This document shows positions 63,252 to 64,000 of a stretch of DNA of 64,000 nt, one piece after another (position 1 is the first letter of the stretch; every line of letters begins with the position of its first letter). Both the position numbers and the translations under genes were made by a program. Location: contig NZ_JAVRHM010000005.1 in assembly GCF_031846525.1 (NCBI RefSeq), forward strand, positions 138,189 through 202,188. The letters are read 5' to 3'. This stretch comes from Autumnicola patrickiae (GTDB lineage Bacteria > Bacteroidota > Bacteroidia > Flavobacteriales > Flavobacteriaceae). Below the pieces are notes generated by a model. That model was not told the origin of the DNA. It ran no database searches and saw only the letters and a list, made by a program, of their open reading frames with translations.

Positions 63252-64000
63252 ATTTTTAGAATTTATTTAGACGTTTCCGCTCCCGGAAAAGGTCGCGGCC
63301 GGGCTATCCGCTCTATCTTATAGCGGTTTTAGGAATAGTGAGGAAGTAAGTATATATAAAGAGGCCGATAATTGTCAAATTTGGGCATAGACTTTTTTCC
63401 GCTATAAGGATGCCGCTGCTATCCCTAACGCAAAAGGAGTGAAGAGTTTTGAAAAAGAGTCTGCGATAGCTGCGGGAGATTTTTTGAATCAGGAAGCAGG
63501 AGACAAGAACCAGTAGGTTTTGAAAAGAGGAAGCCTGGGATTTTAAACCCTCTTTTCACACTTTTCTTATAACAGAGACCTGTGCCAATAATTGCAAAAT
63601 TTCGACGGCGACTTAAAAATAGTGTCCATTCATATTATTAATTTTAAAAACGAATATGGTTGACAATTCTTCTCGGCCTATCGAAAGTTTATCGTAAAAT
63701 TTAAAGTGAAGATTCCGTAAAATTTTAGGCTGTTTGAGCCAAAGGAATCATGAAGCTTCATCTTAAATTAGTGGCGAGTTCCTAAAATTTAAAAATTGAA
63801 CGATAAATTTAGATAAAGTTTCGTGAGCCTAGACTTTTTTGTTTCTTTTTCTGCATCCGACGACTGAAAGGAGAGGAATGCAAGCAAAAAAAGAAAGAGG
63901 TCCTTGGAGTATAATGGACTTAGCATATAATAAGGAGCGCCTGATAATTGCCAAATTTCGATATCCCGTTAGGGACAAGGCTATGACTGCTGCTAGTAAC
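63252..64000. repeat. 749-bp gene-free region of degenerate dispersed repeats
   Basis: No credible gene. Seen: inverted pair ATCTTATAGCGG (63315-63326) / CCGCTATAAGGAT (63399-63411); direct pair TAGACTTTTTT (63388-63398 and 63830-63840); CCCTAACG (63424) matched by CGTTAGGG (63968); an imperfect inverted pair around CGAAAGTTTATCGT (63679) and ACGATAAATTTAGATAAAGTTTCG (about 63800-63823, quoted in part); TTTTTTGTTTCTTTTTCTGC versus GCAAAAAAAGAAAGAGG (63834-63900). It also holds one exact GATAATTGCCA (63943) and variants at 63366 and 63586. It looks like layered repeat debris. Confidence 0.65.
63943..63953 (+). repeat. GATAATTGCCA dispersed motif copy
   Basis: Exact plus-strand copy followed by AATTTCGA, the fullest match to the extended consensus, inside the gene-free repeat region. 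Confidence 0.6.

Overview
The window is from a member of the Bacteroidetes, most likely a marine-type Flavobacteriaceae. The evidence is: promoters with the Bacteroidetes -7 box TAnnTTTG and no Shine-Dalgarno pattern, a SusC/SusD pair, a Bacteroidetes-type ComEC, exosortase XrtF with its partner, a mevalonate-pathway HMG-CoA reductase beside a GYDIA-type GHMP kinase, HYC_CC_PP and DUF3347 proteins, and many Bacteroidetes lipoprotein signals. I cannot name the species. No rRNA, tRNA, CRISPR array, transposase or phage gene was seen.

Layout. 1-4.0 kb: end of lptC, a small membrane protein, a CNNM/CBS transporter and a membrane-anchored PPIase. 4.3-6.5 kb (minus): GHMP kinase and HMG-CoA reductase. 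6.7-11.1 kb: DPP-IV-type peptidase, POT peptide transporter and a secreted thioredoxin; the first two could hydrolyse and import dipeptides. 11.1-16.1 kb (minus): surE, membrane protein, lpxB, NlpC/P60 lipoprotein, comEC in one tight operon. 16.2-18.3 kb: C-terminal processing protease. 18.7-24.1 kb (minus): mreB-mreC-mreD-mrdA-rodA, the complete rod-shape elongation operon, preceded by purH. 25.8-29.1 kb: MacB-type permease, a repeat-filled gap, a free-methionine-sulfoxide-reductase-like GAF protein, XrtF and its partner.

29.1-43.5 kb is a copper/heavy-metal island: HYC_CC_PP protein, CusA (frameshifted as given), TolC-like CusC, CusB with HMBD and DUF3347 domains, a stand-alone DUF3347 lipoprotein, an HMA-AraC fusion regulator, a 16-cysteine four-helix copper-storage protein, an APC permease, a second HMA-AraC regulator, and a CopA P-type ATPase with four near-identical tandem HMA domains plus two HMBDs. 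A plausible model is that the two HMA-AraC proteins sense cytosolic metal and switch on storage (Csp), inner-membrane export (CopA) and periplasm-to-outside efflux (CusCBA). A shared A-rich TGTA motif lies before copA, csp and the HYC_CC_PP gene.

43.6-64.0 kb: two surface lipoproteins (one a metalloprotease), a small DUF2267-like protein, divergent lysS / yqaE-lipB, an outer-membrane protein under a promoter with a perfect palindrome, the rnhB-lipoprotein operon, a SusC-SusD-lipoprotein operon whose last gene ends in a 15-bp minisatellite encoding EGDDS repeats, a putative porin, and a 750-bp gene-free repeat patchwork.

The features most worth a second look are: the 11-mer GATAATTGCCA, found 8 times by hand on both strands where well under one is expected; repeat-derived protein segments at the cusA/cusC junction, including the CusC signal peptide; heptamer-phased repeats at 27.1-27.5 kb; the HMA-AraC regulators and their possible operators; and the recently amplified HMA array of CopA.
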